NCBI RefSeq assembly: GCF_030409325.1
Contig: NZ_JAUFPR010000001.1
Coordinates: forward strand, 310,001-374,000
DNA: 64,000 bases
Origin: Mucilaginibacter aquaedulcis
Lineage (GTDB): Bacteria > Bacteroidota > Bacteroidia > Sphingobacteriales > Sphingobacteriaceae
Reading direction: 5' to 3'
Shown: in pieces, positions 8,791-18,362 of the stretch
How positions within the stretch are numbered: the stretch's first letter is position 1
How the letters are laid out: every line of letters starts with the position of its first letter
Position numbers and translations under genes: made by a program
The notes under the pieces: model-generated
Database searches by the model: none
What the model saw: the letters and a program-made list of their open reading frames with translations, nothing else
What the model was told of the DNA's origin: nothing

Positions 8791-9630
8791 ATGAACACTT
8801 CAAAAGTATGGTATGTAACCGGGGCCTCACAAGGTTTAGGACTATCGCTTGTAAAAAAACTACTTGATAAAGGCTATCGTGTAGCTGCAACCTCTCGTAA
8901 CGCCGCATCATTGAGCCAGTCAGTTGGTTTAATTGACAAGGATCGCTTTTTGCCCCTGGCTGTTGATTTGAACAACCCGGATTGTGTTGACGATTCCATT
9001 AAGCAAACCATGGCAGCTTTTGGCCGGATAGATGTATTGGTCAACAATGCCGGCTACGGAATGGCAGGAACTGTAGAAGAAATATCGGAGCATGACGTTG
9101 CCAATATTTTTAAAGTGAACGTACTTGCAACTATTGAAGTTGTAAAACGTGTTTTGCCTGTAATGCGCAGACAAAAATCAGGTTATATTATCAACATGGG
9201 TTCGGTAGCAGGCTTTGTGGGTGCTCCCGGCTGGGCAATTTACTCGGCTACCAAATCAGCGGTTGCTGCATTTTCTGAGGTGTTGGCATTAGATGTTGAT
9301 GAATTTAACATCAGGGTTACGGTTGTTGAACCATCAGGTTTCAGGACAGGATTTTTAACAAAAGATTCGCTGGCATATACCGAAAGTAAAATTGAGGGCT
9401 ACCAGGCAGTTAAAGATACCCAGGCACGTTATCTGGCAGCCAATGGCAAACAACCCGGCGACCCGGACAAGGCATCCGAAATATTGATCGGGCTTTCTGA
9501 AATTGACCAGCCGCCATTACACCTTTACCTTGGTCAGGATGCTTACAACCGGGCTTCGGAAAAATTAAAGGTCATGACAGCCGAGCTTGAGCAATGGAAA
9601 GCAACCACCATCTCCGGTGATTTTAAATAA
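8791..9630 (+). CDS. Short-chain dehydrogenase/reductase
   Basis: This 279-residue SDR keeps the full set of motifs: TGASQGLG, NNAGYG, Ser in GSVAGFVG and YSATK (YxxxK). After the core (about 1-190) a longer C-terminal part resembles SDRs often annotated as SDR family oxidoreductases, with the FRTGF segment at the substrate loop. It follows the NTF2-like gene by 71 bases on the same strand and may share the operon or have its own promoter. It is intact, unlike the SDR-like protein two genes upstream. The substrate is unknown. Confidence 0.9.
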   Translation: MNTSKVWYVTGASQGLGLSLVKKLLDKGYRVAATSRNAASLSQSVGLIDKDRFLPLAVDLNNPDCVDDSIKQTMAAFGRIDVLVNNAGYGMAGTVEEISEHDVANIFKVNVLATIEVVKRVLPVMRRQKSGYIINMGSVAGFVGAPGWAIYSATKSAVAAFSEVLALDVDEFNIRVTVVEPSGFRTGFLTKDSLAYTESKIEGYQAVKDTQARYLAANGKQPGDPDKASEILIGLSEIDQPPLHLYLGQDAYNRASEKLKVMTAELEQWKATTISGDFK

Positions 9631-9685
9631 GATCCATTTCTCTCGATTTGCCATCGGTATCAGATACATCATATCAGGCAGTAAA

Positions 9686-9719
9686 CATTAGCAGGGCTAA
9701 TTTGCAAGCCCCGCTAATG
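9686..9719. terminator. Hairpin between converging genes
   Basis: A 13-bp stem with one mismatch, CATTAGCAGGGCT / AGCCCCGCTAATG, and an 8-base loop lies between the SDR end (9630) and the sigma factor end (9721). It has no long T run on either strand. It probably serves both converging genes. Confidence 0.55.
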
Positions 9720-9720
9720 C

Positions 9721-10596
9721 TTAGTTTAAATGAAATAGTTTTTTTATTTGCGGATCAAAAAGCAACGTTTCAATAAGCTTATCGCCCACATTGGTATTGG
9801 TATAAACCTGGCTGGTAAAAAACCGGAGATATTTACCCTCCATTAAATCATCCAGTTCCTCATTCTTGGCAACAGATACCGAAAATATAGATTGCTGATA
9901 TTCCGGTTTAAAAGTTTGCGTAGTAACATCAATCTTACCTTCCTTTATAAAACCTTTGGTTTTCTTGAAACATCTGCAAGGATTTTCGGGGTTTATCAAA
10001 CCGCATTTATGATTCATAAACTGAAACAGATCGGCCTTGGCCCGCGATAATTGCTTCCTGAAATTCTCAGGAGTAATATCAAGCAACGCCGAAGCTATGG
10101 TTGATTTGATATTGAACACACCGCCCAGCACAAAAACTACCCGTTGCTGCCTGTCTAAACAAAGCAGCATGCTCGACATGCAATTATTACGCACATCGGT
10201 AATATGATCACTGTACTGCACCTGTTCATCAGTGCTCATGTCCTCATTGTCGTGTAACTCATCTATAACCACACCCAGCTTGTTAAAAGAAATCACTTCC
10301 TTTTCGGCTTTTTTGCGTCTGCTGCTGATAAAATGATTGGTAACCATGCGATAGAGCCAGGTACGAAAACTACTTGTACCATTGTACAGGCTTAACTTGG
10401 TAATCATCCTGATCAGGACCTCCTGGGTAAGGTCTGCCGCATCATCGGCATCCCTTACCAGTTTAAGAGCTACATTGTAAATAAAACGCTGGTGCAGCCT
10501 GATCAGCTTTTCCATAGCCAGCCGTGAACCATCACAGGCTTGCGTAACCAGGGCCTTATCAAGGCTCTCATCATATTTTTCTATAAAAGGATACAT
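9721..10596 (-). CDS. ECF-like sigma factor with cysteine-containing C-terminal extension
   Basis: This 291-residue protein is longer than typical ECF sigma factors (about 170-200). Region 2 is clear (LIRLHQRFIYNVALKLVRDADDAADLTQEVLIR ... FRTWLYRMVTNHF, about residues 31-90) and a sigma4-like helix-turn-helix runs to about residue 195. The tail carries C198, then C207-x-C209, followed by a basic FKKTKG stretch. Such a Cys cluster could bind metal or sense redox state, and extended ECF factors may need no separate anti-sigma factor; both points are inference. An SDR gene lies 53 bases upstream on the same strand. No anti-sigma gene is adjacent. Confidence 0.85.
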   Translation of the reverse strand: MYPFIEKYDESLDKALVTQACDGSRLAMEKLIRLHQRFIYNVALKLVRDADDAADLTQEVLIRMITKLSLYNGTSSFRTWLYRMVTNHFISSRRKKAEKEVISFNKLGVVIDELHDNEDMSTDEQVQYSDHITDVRNNCMSSMLLCLDRQQRVVFVLGGVFNIKSTIASALLDITPENFRKQLSRAKADLFQFMNHKCGLINPENPCRCFKKTKGFIKEGKIDVTTQTFKPEYQQSIFSVSVAKNEELDDLMEGKYLRFFTSQVYTNTNVGDKLIETLLFDPQIKKLFHLN

Positions 10597-10649
10597 GGCA
10601 GAAAAGTGTTAGAAATAAATCACCAGCAAATATTATTCAATTTAATCAA

Positions 10650-11426
10650 TTAACTTCTTCCTGCAGCCATACCTCCATCAATATCCAGGATAGCCCCGGT
10701 GATCCATGAGGCATTATCTGATAGCAGGAACAATATGGCATCTGCTATTTCCTGAGGCTGTCCGTTACGGCCCAGTGGGTGGATGCTGTTTAAACCATGG
10801 TATGCGTCTATAACTCCCTGTGCAGAACCTATTAACTCATCCAGCACACCGGTTTCAACAATACCCGGTGCAATGGCATTTACCCTGATTTTGTCATCCG
10901 ATAATTCCATAGCAGCGTGTTTTGTAAAAGCATGTAAAGCTGCCTTCGCCATAGAATAAGCAGATGTTGGCGTTCCCTTTACCGCGTTGTTTGCCCAGTA
11001 TGAACCCACATTTACTATAGCGCCACCGCCATTAGCCTTCATTTTTTTGGCAACAGCCTGGGTAATAAAATAAAAGCCGCGATTGATACCCTGAAATGAA
11101 TCGTAATCTTCAGGAGTACTATCTAAAAATGTTTTAGGGGCAAATATACCAGAAGAATTTACAAGGTAATCAACCGGTTTATCATCGGCTTCAAGAGAGC
11201 TGATGAAATTTTTCACATCTGCATCTGAATTAAGATCAAGGCGAACGCCAGTAACATTACCGTAAGCACTCAACTCGGCTACAGCAGCATCAACACTGGC
11301 CTGGCTTTTACTAACTACTGTTACTTTTGCACCTTGTTGTAATAATGATTTGGCTGTTGCTTTACCCATGCCGCTGGTACCGCCAATTACTATAGCTGAT
11401 TTTGAATCGAAAGATGAAGTTTTCAT
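10650..11426 (-). CDS. Short-chain dehydrogenase/reductase upstream of the sigma factor
   Basis: The start at 11426 gives 258 residues (MKTSSFDSKSAIVIGGTSGMGKA); an upstream in-frame ATG at 11495 would add 23 unlikely residues. Motifs are complete: GGTSGMG, NSSG, Ser of NVGSYW, and AYSMAK as YxxxK. The C-terminus ends ITGAILDIDGGMAAGR, typical of classical SDRs. It is the first gene of a probable two-gene unit with the sigma factor. It is one of three SDR genes within 4 kb. The substrate is unknown. Confidence 0.9.
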   Translation of the reverse strand: MKTSSFDSKSAIVIGGTSGMGKATAKSLLQQGAKVTVVSKSQASVDAAVAELSAYGNVTGVRLDLNSDADVKNFISSLEADDKPVDYLVNSSGIFAPKTFLDSTPEDYDSFQGINRGFYFITQAVAKKMKANGGGAIVNVGSYWANNAVKGTPTSAYSMAKAALHAFTKHAAMELSDDKIRVNAIAPGIVETGVLDELIGSAQGVIDAYHGLNSIHPLGRNGQPQEIADAILFLLSDNASWITGAILDIDGGMAAGRS

Positions 11427-11799
11427 AATTGTCTTTTTTAAATTTTTATACCACTTAGACGCAGGTTCAAAAAACTGTGACAACTCTGATTGCATAACTC
11501 AAAATGCTGATTTCAGCTATTAATTAAATTAAACTTAACCGCGCCTGCTTCGAAAAAATCTGACCGCATTATAAGATTATTCATGCTTTTTGCTTTTTTT
11601 TTACCTCTTACTTAAATATTTAATTTTTCATGTAACTAATATTATTATATTAGCCATGCCAATTATAAGTGTAGCAATTACATTAATTATTTAACCAAAT
11701 TCACTGATAACACCATATTTAGCTGGTATTACATAGCATACTACCTGTATTTGTAAGCTATTTTCATTAAAATCAGGGAATAATATAACAAGACTGACA

Positions 11800-11818
11800 C
11801 TTACCCAAATTGGGTGAG
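11800..11818 (+). promoter_or_regulatory. Palindrome, possible operator
   Basis: CTTACCCAAATTGGGTGAG is an odd-centred palindrome with a perfect ACCCAA/TTGGGT core around one central A, and two more matching pairs after one mismatch. It stands 236 bases before the SusC start. The form suits a dimeric repressor, but no regulator gene is nearby. Confidence 0.4.
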
Positions 11819-11965
11819 GTGGAATCGGTATGTCATATTATTTGCGCTATCCAGGGGTTGTTATCTGTTAATTTTCTTACAACGCAACAATAAAATTAAC
11901 CGATTATTAAAATAACCACATCACCCCCATGAGAAAAAAACCGAGTTAAACTCACCAATCACACA

Positions 11966-11998
11966 TCTTATAAATTGCCGGGATGTCAATTTATAAGA
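11966..11998 (+). promoter_or_regulatory. Perfect 12-bp inverted repeat before the first SusC gene
   Basis: TCTTATAAATTG and CAATTTATAAGA are perfect reverse complements separated by nine bases, 56 bases before the SusC ATG. No T run follows, so it is not an ordinary terminator. It may be an operator or a leader hairpin controlling susC expression. Confidence 0.5.
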
Positions 11999-12054
11999 CA
12001 CCTTCACATTTTTACAATACGCATTAAATATTAATTAAACCAAACTTATCTAAT

Positions 12055-15000
12055 ATGAAATACAATTTATGTAAGAATATAAACCTGCTAAAATTTTCCA
12101 AGACTGCATTGTACCAGCTTTTAATAGCAATAATATTTACACATCTATCATACGGTGGCATAATAACTAAAAAAATAGTTGCCGAAAGAACAGAAAAACC
12201 TAACACAGCCCCCATTAAAATTACCGGTACAGTAACCGACCAGACAACCGGCGAAAAACTCATTGGTGTATCTGTAACGGTTAAAGGCACCAATAACGGA
12301 GCAGTTACCGATGTAAAAGGAAATTTCACACTTACCGCGCCCGAAAACGGCACCCTCGTTGTATCCTATATAGGCTACAATACCCTGGAGCTGCCCGTAA
12401 ACGGCAAAAACAGCATCAGCATAAAACTGCAATCATCATCAAAAGGACTTAACGAGGTTGTGGTAGTTGGTTATGGTGTTCAGAAAAAGGTAACCGTTAC
12501 AGGCTCGGTAGCATCCGTTAAAGGAACCGACCTTGAAAAATCACCAACAGTAAACTTATCAAACACACTGGCCGGGCGTTTACCCGGTGTAACAGCCGTG
12601 CAATCAAGCGGCGAGCCGGGTTATGATGGCTCTGCCATACACATTCGTGGCACAAACAGCTTGGGCAATAGCGATGCGCTTGTTGTAATTGATGGTGTAC
12701 CTGACCGCGCCGGAGGTTTGGAGCGTTTAAACTCCGCTGATGTTGAAAGCATATCGGTTTTGAAAGACGCCTCGGCCGCCATTTATGGTTCAAGGGCTGC
12801 AAACGGAGTTATACTGATCACTACCAAACATGGTAAATCTGGCAAAACCATATTATCATACGATTTTAACCAGGGCTTTGCACAGGCAACGGTAATACCC
12901 AAAATGGCCAATGCTTTCGAGTATGCCACCATGAACAACGAGCTTACCTTATACAACAGCGATACTCCCGTTTCTGAATGGGGCGCTGCCTGGGCTGCCT
13001 TAACAAAAAACGGGAGCTACACACAACAAGGAGGCAAAGTAATTACCGCGGCATTTCAGCCTGCCGATATTCAGAAATACAGAGATGGCTCCGACCCGCT
13101 TGGGCACCCAAATACTGATTGGTTTGGTACAACCCTGAAAACATGGTCGCCACAAAGCCGCCACAATATTCAACTAACAGGAGGCTCCGAGAATGTTAAA
13201 TTTTTAACTTCATTAGGCTATACCAACCAGGATGGTTACTACAAAAACTCTGCAACCGGCTATAAACAGTACGATTTTCGTATTAACCTTGATGCCAAGG
13301 TAAACAAGTATGTGAATACCAGCATTGGCGTAACAGCCCGTGAGGAAGCCCGCGATTTCCCAACACAGGCAGCTCATGATATATTCAGGATGCTGATGCG
13401 GGGCAAGCCTACAGAACAAGAAGTTTGGCCCAATGGCCTACCAGGCCCTGATATTGAAAACGGTCAAAACCCAATCGTGATCACCACCAACAAAACCGGA
13501 TATAACAGGGACAGGCGCGATTATTTTCAAACAAATGGCAAATTAGAGATACAGGTTCCGGGCGTTGAGGGCTTAAAAATAACCGGTACAGCATCTCTTG
13601 ATAAATTTATACAACGCAACAAGGTTTGGCAAACTCCATGGACATTGTATTACTGGGACCATAAAAGCTTTGAGGCCGATGGTAAAACCCCTGTTCTTAC
13701 CCCAAGCGTACGATCAACCTTTACCGATCCGCGGTTAAATCAAAGCGATGAAAACAAGGTAAATATTCTGCTTGGCGGCTTTATCAACTATGACCGCTCA
13801 TTTGGCGACCATACCATAAACTTAATGGCAGCTGTTACACGCGAAACCATAAGCGATGACAATTTCAGTGCCTATCGCAGATATTTTATCTCGCCCAACA
13901 TTGATGAATTATTTGCGGGTGGTGATGCTGAAAAAGACAACTCTGGCGGCGCATACAACCGGGCACGTTTAAGTTACTTCGGTCGTGCGGCCTACAATTA
14001 CAAACAAAAGTATCTGGCCGAATTTTTATGGCGCTATGATGGCTCATACATTTTCCCTGAGGCACACCGTTTTGGGTTTTTCCCGGGTGTATTACTGGGC
14101 TACAACATATCACAGGAAGATTTCTGGAAAAACAATTTCAAAGCAATCAATTATTTGAAGATCAGAGGATCTTACGGACAAATGGGTGCCGAGCCTTATT
14201 ACAATAACATTTTACAGGAAAATCAGTACCGGTCAACTTACGGCTTTGGAAACTATGTGTTCAATGATCAGCTTAATAAAACCCTATATGAAATTCGCGT
14301 ACCCAACCCCAACTTTACCTGGGAGGTAGCTAATAACTATGATTTAGGCTTGGAAGGCGAATTACTGGAAGGCAGGATCAACTTTGAGTTTGATTACTTT
14401 TATAACAAACGTACCAATATATTATGGGCGAGGCAGGGTTCCACACCAGCCAGTACTGGTATAAGCAACATATTACCTCCCGAAAACATTGGCAAGGTTG
14501 ATAATAAAGGCTACGAATTTAAGGTAGGCTATAAAGGCAAAATTGGCGAACTCAAATACAATGTAAGTATAAATGGTGGGTATGCTAAAAACAAGATCAT
14601 ATTTCAGGATGAAGCACCAGGCGCCCCACCCTATCAGTTTGCTACAGGCCACCCTATTGGAGCCCCACTTTTATATACTGCCGATGGCGTATTTAAAGAC
14701 CAGGCCGAAATTGACGCCAACAAATTGGACTATAGCGGTGTAACCCCAGCGCTTAAACCAGGCGATTTAAGGTTTAAAGATATTAACGGCGATGGCAAGA
14801 TCAATGGTGATGACCGGGCAAGGTTAGACAAAGGCATAACACCAACTTTCACCGGTGGCTTCGCGCTTAATTTTCAATACAAAAACTTCGATCTGTCTAT
14901 CCTGTTTCAGGGTGCCACAGGTGGTTATCTGCCGATCAATACAGAATCGGGCGATATTGGTAACTACCTGCAATACACCTATGATCACCGCTGGACCGTT

Positions 15001-15312
15001 GACAAACCCAGCAGTGTTGACCCACGGATTGCCAACCGCGGCGATACCTGGTACTCTAACAATAACAACGCCAACACTTATTTTTTCAGGAGCACCAATT
15101 ACCTGCGCTTAAAAAACGTAGAGCTTGGCTATAACCTTTCGCCATCAATAGCTCAAAAAATAGGTATCGGCAACCTGCGGGTTTATGTGAGTGGGTTAAA
15201 CTTGATTACCTGGGACAAACTGGCCATCTGGGATCCGGAATCACTTGCTGGCGACGGACAATATTACCCGCAATCGAGAATTTTGAACACAGGTGTTAGA
15301 GTAACCTTTTAA
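12055..15312 (+). CDS. SusC-family TonB-dependent outer-membrane receptor
   Basis: This 1085-residue protein has an N-terminal signal segment, a carboxypeptidase-regulatory-like domain (ITGTVTDQTTGEKLIGVSVTVKG, about 55-140), the TonB box region near LNEVVVVGYG, a plug domain (IHIRGTNSLGNSDALVVIDGVPD) and a 22-strand-type barrel ending in a terminal Phe (RVTF). SusC proteins import oligosaccharides across the outer membrane with a SusD lid. It has no STN domain, so it is not the form that signals to a FecR anti-sigma factor. The SusD gene follows after 12 bases. No glycosidase is adjacent, so the substrate is not indicated. Confidence 0.95.
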   Translation: MKYNLCKNINLLKFSKTALYQLLIAIIFTHLSYGGIITKKIVAERTEKPNTAPIKITGTVTDQTTGEKLIGVSVTVKGTNNGAVTDVKGNFTLTAPENGTLVVSYIGYNTLELPVNGKNSISIKLQSSSKGLNEVVVVGYGVQKKVTVTGSVASVKGTDLEKSPTVNLSNTLAGRLPGVTAVQSSGEPGYDGSAIHIRGTNSLGNSDALVVIDGVPDRAGGLERLNSADVESISVLKDASAAIYGSRAANGVILITTKHGKSGKTILSYDFNQGFAQATVIPKMANAFEYATMNNELTLYNSDTPVSEWGAAWAALTKNGSYTQQGGKVITAAFQPADIQKYRDGSDPLGHPNTDWFGTTLKTWSPQSRHNIQLTGGSENVKFLTSLGYTNQDGYYKNSATGYKQYDFRINLDAKVNKYVNTSIGVTAREEARDFPTQAAHDIFRMLMRGKPTEQEVWPNGLPGPDIENGQNPIVITTNKTGYNRDRRDYFQTNGKLEIQVPGVEGLKITGTASLDKFIQRNKVWQTPWTLYYWDHKSFEADGKTPVLTPSVRSTFTDPRLNQSDENKVNILLGGFINYDRSFGDHTINLMAAVTRETISDDNFSAYRRYFISPNIDELFAGGDAEKDNSGGAYNRARLSYFGRAAYNYKQKYLAEFLWRYDGSYIFPEAHRFGFFPGVLLGYNISQEDFWKNNFKAINYLKIRGSYGQMGAEPYYNNILQENQYRSTYGFGNYVFNDQLNKTLYEIRVPNPNFTWEVANNYDLGLEGELLEGRINFEFDYFYNKRTNILWARQGSTPASTGISNILPPENIGKVDNKGYEFKVGYKGKIGELKYNVSINGGYAKNKIIFQDEAPGAPPYQFATGHPIGAPLLYTADGVFKDQAEIDANKLDYSGVTPALKPGDLRFKDINGDGKINGDDRARLDKGITPTFTGGFALNFQYKNFDLSILFQGATGGYLPINTESGDIGNYLQYTYDHRWTVDKPSSVDPRIANRGDTWYSNNNNANTYFFRSTNYLRLKNVELGYNLSPSIAQKIGIGNLRVYVSGLNLITWDKLAIWDPESLAGDGQYYPQSRILNTGVRVTF

Positions 15313-15324
15313 TAGTCAAAAACC

Positions 15325-17190
15325 ATGAAAAATTTAATCAAACATATTTTAATCGTATTAGCTGTTACAGGTGTATTATTTGCATCGTGTAAAAAGGACT
15401 TTTTAAATACCAAGCCCCAAACAGAAGTACCATCAGAAGATACCTGGAAAGATGGGGCACTTGCCACAGCCTTTGTAAATAATATTTATACCGGCTTAAG
15501 AAATGGTGGTTTTGAAGAGCAAATGCTGGCTTCGTTATCTGATGAAACCGTATTTACCCACCCTGGCAGGAGCATCAATATCATTAACGAGGGAACGCTG
15601 GGGCCAACCAACACCGGTTGGTCAGACAGTACTTATGTATGGGGAGCCATGTATAACAAGATACGGTCATGCAATGTTGCCCTTCAAAGCCTTCCATCCG
15701 CAACTATTGATCAAGCCCTTAAAGGTCGTTTACAAGGTGAGGCACACTTTTTACGCGCTTATTACTATCAGCAATTACTGCGCTATTATGGCGGTGTGCC
15801 TTTAATAACTAAAATATACCAACTGGGCGAAGCTGATTATACTGTAACCAGAAACACCTATGATGAATGTGTTAAGTTTATTACAAATGATTGCGACAGC
15901 GCCGCAACTTTATTAAAAGGCCAAACATTAGATAAAGGCCGTACATCTGTAGCGGCTTCACTCGCCTTAAAATCGCGTGTGTTGCTTTACGCGGCAAGCG
16001 ATCTGCATGATATTCCTACAGCTAAAGCAAAATCAAGCGTAATAAGCGGTTACTCCCATCCAGAGTTTTTAGGATACCTCAGCGGCGACAGAACCACCCG
16101 CTGGCAGGCAGCTAAGGATGCGGCCAAAGCGGTTTTAGATGCTGCCGGTACTGGTTATAAATTGAACTTAACGGCACCTGTATCTCCGGAAGAAGGCAAG
16201 AAAAACTACATTGCTATAGCTATGGGCGGTGGTAGTAAAAGTGCCGATGTGGATGCAACCGCCTCAAGCGAAATTATTTTAGCAAGATATTTTATTGCCA
16301 ATCAGGTTACAAATGGCGAAAGTATTGGTTTATATAACGGACCCAATGGTTACCACAACTGGGCAGGTAATACTCCGGTTGAAAACCTGGTGAGCGATTA
16401 TGAAACCATTGACGGCAGAAAGTTTGACTGGAATAATCCATCAGATAAGGCTGCCCCATATACCAACCGCGACCCACGCCTGTATGCCAGTATTTTATAT
16501 GATGGCGCCGGATGGAAACCACGTGATAAAATTTCAGGCAATGTTGACCCTGCCAATCAAATTCAAACCGGTAGTTACCAGGTTGGCTCAGGCACACTGG
16601 CCGGGTTAGATACCCGCCAAAGCAGTATTGAAAACTGGAATGGCAGCTGGACAGGCTATTACATGCGCAAATTCACAGATCCTGACCCTAATGTGGTTGA
16701 TAACAATACCAAACAATTTATTCCATGGCCATTTTTCAGGTATACCGAAGCCGTATTTAATTATGCCGAGGCCTGCATTGAATTAGGTCAGGATGCCGAG
16801 GCCCGTAACTGGCTCAACAAGATCCGTTTCCGTGCGGGTATGCCTGCCATTACCGAATCGGGCGATGCCCTGAGGCAACGTTACCGCAATGAGCGCCGGG
16901 TAGAGATGGTTTACGAAGAACAGCGTTACCATGACGCTCGCCGCTGGATGATAGCTCCGGCCACCCTGGGCCGTAAACTGATATTCATGAGTGTTACGGG
17001 AACCTTAAAACCTGGCAAAACCGCGCCATCTCCCTACAAACATGATGAAAGTGTTTATACCTATACTTATACGCCAACTATCGATAATGGTATAGAAAAT
17101 CGTCAATGGCTCGATAAAATGTATTTTTTACCAATAAGCCAGGTTGAAACAAGTAAAAACAATAAACTAATTCAAAACCCGGGCTATTAA
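15325..17190 (+). CDS. SusD/RagB-family glycan-binding lipoprotein
   Basis: This 621-residue lipoprotein has the lipobox LFASC near residue 22 followed by KKDFLNTKPQTEVPSEDTW, the classic SusD start. TPR-like helices (LQGEAHFLRAYYYQQLLRYYG) and the C-terminal NERRVEMVYEEQRYHDARRW and LIQNPGY motifs complete the family signature. It should sit on the outer membrane as the substrate lid for the SusC protein encoded just upstream. It ends the operon: a strong hairpin follows at 17213. The bound glycan cannot be told from the sequence. Confidence 0.95.
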   Translation: MKNLIKHILIVLAVTGVLFASCKKDFLNTKPQTEVPSEDTWKDGALATAFVNNIYTGLRNGGFEEQMLASLSDETVFTHPGRSINIINEGTLGPTNTGWSDSTYVWGAMYNKIRSCNVALQSLPSATIDQALKGRLQGEAHFLRAYYYQQLLRYYGGVPLITKIYQLGEADYTVTRNTYDECVKFITNDCDSAATLLKGQTLDKGRTSVAASLALKSRVLLYAASDLHDIPTAKAKSSVISGYSHPEFLGYLSGDRTTRWQAAKDAAKAVLDAAGTGYKLNLTAPVSPEEGKKNYIAIAMGGGSKSADVDATASSEIILARYFIANQVTNGESIGLYNGPNGYHNWAGNTPVENLVSDYETIDGRKFDWNNPSDKAAPYTNRDPRLYASILYDGAGWKPRDKISGNVDPANQIQTGSYQVGSGTLAGLDTRQSSIENWNGSWTGYYMRKFTDPDPNVVDNNTKQFIPWPFFRYTEAVFNYAEACIELGQDAEARNWLNKIRFRAGMPAITESGDALRQRYRNERRVEMVYEEQRYHDARRWMIAPATLGRKLIFMSVTGTLKPGKTAPSPYKHDESVYTYTYTPTIDNGIENRQWLDKMYFLPISQVETSKNNKLIQNPGY

Positions 17191-17212
17191 AACCCATCAA
17201 AATACAGCTTAA

Positions 17213-17247
17213 AATAATGCCGGATACATCTTTTATCCGGCATTATT
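17213..17247 (+). terminator. Hairpin terminator after the first SusC/SusD pair
   Basis: A perfect 14-bp inverted repeat (AATAATGCCGGATA / TATCCGGCATTATT) with a 7-base loop lies 22 bases after the SusD stop codon. The T run is weak, but the stem is strong. Confidence 0.75.
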
Positions 17248-17355
17248 CGTTTATAGGTAATGGGTATTTGTGCCAGCTGGTTATAGGTGGTACTTCAAAT
17301 TTTATGTACCTTTTGCCGTATAAATTCGGTACGGTTAAAAGTAATTATTGGGTAA

Positions 17356-18255
17356 ATGAAACAAAATATAGCTTTAGTATTGTCGGGAGGTGGAGCAAGA
17401 GGCATAGCGCACATTGGTGTAATAGAAGAATTGGAAAAGCAAGGCTTTAACATAACATCCGTAGCAGGCACATCTATGGGCGCAGTGGTTGGGGGTGTTT
17501 ACGCCCTGGGGCAAATGCAGGCCTACAAAAACTGGCTTTATAAACTGGACAAGCTAAAGGTTTTCAGCCTTATTGATTTCACTTTCAGATCGCAGGGATT
17601 GATCAAGGGCGATAAGCTGTTTAACAGCATAAAAACATTCATTTCAGATGCTAATATTGAAGATTTGAACATACCATATGCCGCGGTAGCTGCCGATATC
17701 ATCAATAAAAAAGAGATAATTTTTAACAATGGCAGTATTTATGACGCTGTTAGGGCCTCTACTGCCATCCCTACGTTTTTCTCACCCGTAAAATCTGGTG
17801 ATGGTCTGCTGGTTGATGGTGGTATTATTAATAATCTCCCCATTGAACATGTACAAAGGCGGCCAGACGATATATTGGTGGTAGTAAACGTAAATGCGAT
17901 GATACCGTTTGAAAAGCCACCTCTTTCTGATACCCGGAAAGCCGTGAAACATTCTATTTATCAACAAAAGATCAGGAACTTTTACAGACACTTGTACAGG
18001 GTAAAACCAGGCAGCCATAAAGAAAGGTTTGGTTATTTTGATGTGATCAATAAAACCATCGGTTTAATTACCTACCGCACCACCCAGCTGGCGCTCGAAA
18101 AATATTCGCCTGATGTCCTGATCAATATTTCACGCGAGTGTTGCAGCGCCTATGACTTTTATAAGGCCGAAGAAATGGTGAAGCTTGGAAAATACACAAC
18201 GGCTAAAAGTATTGAAGCCTTCAGAAGCAAAAATAAGGCAGCATTAAAAAGCTGA
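17356..18255 (+). CDS. Patatin-like phospholipase (RssA type)
   Basis: The protein has 299 residues. It opens with LSGGGARGIAHIG (oxyanion loop, about residue 9-21), followed by GTSMG with the nucleophile Ser40, and the DGG motif with Asp154 in LLVDGGIINNLP, giving the Ser-Asp dyad of patatin lipases. It lacks a signal peptide and a C-terminal barrel, so it resembles the cytoplasmic RssA/YchK group rather than the secreted PlpD group. It would hydrolyse acyl esters of lipids; the substrate is unknown. It stands alone, between the SusD terminator and a helicase gene 107 bases on. Confidence 0.92.
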   Translation: MKQNIALVLSGGGARGIAHIGVIEELEKQGFNITSVAGTSMGAVVGGVYALGQMQAYKNWLYKLDKLKVFSLIDFTFRSQGLIKGDKLFNSIKTFISDANIEDLNIPYAAVAADIINKKEIIFNNGSIYDAVRASTAIPTFFSPVKSGDGLLVDGGIINNLPIEHVQRRPDDILVVVNVNAMIPFEKPPLSDTRKAVKHSIYQQKIRNFYRHLYRVKPGSHKERFGYFDVINKTIGLITYRTTQLALEKYSPDVLINISRECCSAYDFYKAEEMVKLGKYTTAKSIEAFRSKNKAALKS

Positions 18256-18362
18256 TTTTTTCTATTTCCATAAAAATTGAAACTGGCCGAAATTATTTGA
18301 TTGAAAGCTAAAAATACTAATATTTTTAGTGTTATTTTCGCATTTCGTAATGCGGCTTAAAA

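Larger units (their letters stand above)
11427..12054. other. Divergent regulatory region upstream of the first SusC gene
   Basis: These 628 bases separate an SDR gene (minus) and a SusC gene (plus). The region is AT-rich and holds a 19-bp interrupted palindrome at 11800-11818 and a perfect 12-bp inverted repeat at 11966-11998, listed separately. A small GAGTT-A-AACTC palindrome lies at 11943-11953. I found no exact TAnnTTTG box and no coding frame worth keeping. Confidence 0.5.
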
